From contig DQCI01000326.1 of the NCBI GenBank assembly GCA_003545125.1, positions 5,689 to 15,598 of the forward strand: a DNA stretch of 9,910 nt, read 5' to 3'. The stretch comes from Paracoccaceae bacterium. Its GTDB lineage: Bacteria; Pseudomonadota; Alphaproteobacteria; Rhodobacterales; Rhodobacteraceae. The notes beneath the pieces are model-generated. The model was given only the letters and a program-made list of their open reading frames with translations, was not told where the DNA came from and did not search any database. A program made the translations under genes and the position numbers. Below are positions 5,162 to 9,910 of the stretch, piece after piece (within the stretch, counting starts at the first letter, position 1; every line of letters starts with the position of its first letter).

Positions 5162-6289
5162 ATGGACGCACCCGACTTCACCATCGGTATCGAAGAGGAA
5201 TACCTTCTCGTCGACAAAGAAACCCTGAAGCTTGCCAAAGCCCCGCTGGGGCTGATGGAGGCCTGCAAGGCCGAGCTCGACGAACAGGTCAGCCCGGAAT
5301 TCCTGCAATGCCAGATCGAGATCGGCACCCATGTCTGCGGCACCATCGCCGCGGCGCGCGAAGACCTGCGCAAACTCAGGCGCAGCATCGCGACCCGGGC
5401 GGCCGAGTTCGGCCTCGCCCCGATCGCCGCTTCGTGCCACCCGTTCGCGGCTTGGCGCGACCAGCACCACACTGACCGCGACCGCTACAACGAGCTGCGG
5501 CGCGATCTCGGCGGCGTCGCCCGCCGCCTGCTCATTTCGGGGATGCATGTGCATGTCGGGCTTCCGGACAAGGAAGACCGGATCGACATCCTCAATCAGC
5601 TCACCTATTTCCTGCCGCACCTGCTGGCCCTCTCCGCCTCCTCGCCGTTTTGGCAGGGCGAGGACACCGGGCTCGCCTCCTACCGGCTGACCATCTTCGA
5701 CAACCTGCCGCGCACCGGCCTGCCGCCGCAATTCACCTCGTGGTCGGCTTATGAACGCACCGTGGATGCCATCGTCGGGCTGGGGCTGATCGAGGATTCC
5801 TCGAAGATCTGGTGGGATCTGCGGCCTTCGGCCCGGTTCCCCACCATTGAGGCGCGGATCTGCGATGTCTCGCCGCGGATGGACACCGCGCTGACGCTCG
5901 CGGCCATCATCCAGTCGCTCACCCGGTTCCTGTGGCGGCTGAAAAGCCAGAACCGGCGCTGGCGGATGTATGACAATTTCCTCATCGAGGAGAACCGCTG
6001 GCATGCCATGCGCTACGGGACGACCAACGGGCTCATCGACCTGGGGCAACGCGAGCTTGTGCCGTTCGACGTGCTGATCGAGGAATTGATCGAGCTTGTG
6101 CGCGAGGACGCCGAGGCGCTCGGCTGCGTCGCGGAAGTCGAAGGCGCGCGGCGGATCCTCGAGAACGGGACCTCCGCCCACCAGCAACGCCAGGTCTACA
6201 AGGACGCGATCGAGGCCGAATTGCCGGTGGAGGAAGCGCTGCGCGACGTGGTGCGCCACCTGATGGCCGAGTTCCACGAGGGGTTGTGA
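5162..6289 (+). CDS. ybdK: YbdK-type carboxylate-amine ligase (GCS2 family)
   Basis: 375 residues, full length for the family, cytosolic. Signature segments in order: [10 protein letters not shown] at 9-18, [10 protein letters not shown] at 127-136, [13 protein letters not shown] at 158-170, [15 protein letters not shown] at 221-235, [10 protein letters not shown] at 277-286 and [11 protein letters not shown] at 336-346. These form the ATP-grasp-like active site of glutamate-cysteine-ligase-2 proteins. The E. coli relative is an ATP-dependent carboxylate-amine ligase with only weak glutamate-cysteine ligase activity, so the true substrate here is uncertain. The ATG at 5162 begins the conserved N-terminus; AGAGG directly before it is too close, so AGG at 5151-5153 may serve as a weak ribosome site. 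It lies 45 nt after the frameshifted STAS-like gene and is probably in the same transcript, which makes the STAS-like proteins candidate partners by context only. It converges on oxyR. Confidence 0.9.
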   Translation: MDAPDFTIGIEEEYLLVDKETLKLAKAPLGLMEACKAELDEQVSPEFLQCQIEIGTHVCGTIAAAREDLRKLRRSIATRAAEFGLAPIAASCHPFAAWRDQHHTDRDRYNELRRDLGGVARRLLISGMHVHVGLPDKEDRIDILNQLTYFLPHLLALSASSPFWQGEDTGLASYRLTIFDNLPRTGLPPQFTSWSAYERTVDAIVGLGLIEDSSKIWWDLRPSARFPTIEARICDVSPRMDTALTLAAIIQSLTRFLWRLKSQNRRWRMYDNFLIEENRWHAMRYGTTNGLIDLGQRELVPFDVLIEELIELVREDAEALGCVAEVEGARRILENGTSAHQQRQVYKDAIEAELPVEEALRDVVRHLMAEFHEGL

Positions 6290-9840
<3,551 letters not shown>

Positions 9841-9875
9841 TCCCGGGCATCCCCGGAGAAACGCGGAAACAGGAC

Positions 9876-9910
9876 GGGGCGCGGGGGGAAACCTCCGCGT
9901 CCCTCATTTT
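9876..9910 (+). terminator. Rho-independent terminator of katG
   Basis: A 12-bp GC-rich stem, 9876-9887 paired with 9892-9903 including two G-T wobbles, is closed by a GAAA tetraloop (9888-9891). It is followed by TCATTTT up to the window edge. It starts 36 nt after the katG stop. The T-tail may continue past the window. Confidence 0.75.

Overview
The window is a G+C-rich chromosomal segment that looks alphaproteobacterial, most likely from the Rhodobacterales. This rests on gene content (CoA-acylating MmsA, divergent oxyR-katG, a Tat-exported YkuD protein) and codon style; no species can be named from the sequence alone. There are nine protein-coding loci, one of them frameshifted. No rRNA, tRNA, insertion sequence or CRISPR array was seen.

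Layout. (1) 81-1580 (+): mmsA, methylmalonate-semialdehyde dehydrogenase of valine/inositol catabolism, ending in a clear intrinsic terminator. (2) 1642-2103 (-): a small exported DsrE-like protein with a CxxC pair, convergent with mmsA. (3) 2104-2621: a divergent intergenic region with four perfect palindromes in a row at 2320-2413. (4) 2622-5116: three collinear paralogues of a ~138-residue STAS/SpoIIAA-like protein (2622-3035, 4270-4686, 4699-5116). A Tat-exported L,D-transpeptidase (3455-4033) lies between the first and second. The third paralogue is broken by one extra T in a T7 run. (5) 5162-6289 (+): a YbdK/GCS2-type carboxylate-amine ligase, 45 nt behind the third paralogue and probably co-transcribed with it. 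(6) 6290-6585: a convergent intergenic region with two identical 14-bp palindromes spaced 22 bp apart. (7) 6586-7518 (-) oxyR and 7657-9840 (+) katG, a divergent peroxide-stress pair sharing a 138-nt control region with an OxyR-like dyad over the oxyR start codon. A terminator follows katG at the right edge.

How the genes fit together. oxyR-katG is a standard peroxide-sensing and detoxification module. YbdK relatives have weak glutamate-cysteine ligase activity, so a thiol/redox theme is possible, but that link is inference. The STAS-like trio has no assignable function; the cluster may act in stress sensing or partner switching, but nothing in the sequence proves it.

The least ordinary material is non-coding. 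Three separate intergenic regions, in divergent, codirectional and convergent settings, hold runs of short palindromes or hairpins without T-tracts. In the best case (2320-2413) four different stems keep near-perfect pairing, a similar size and a ~24-nt period. The last two can also refold together into one ~21-bp hairpin.
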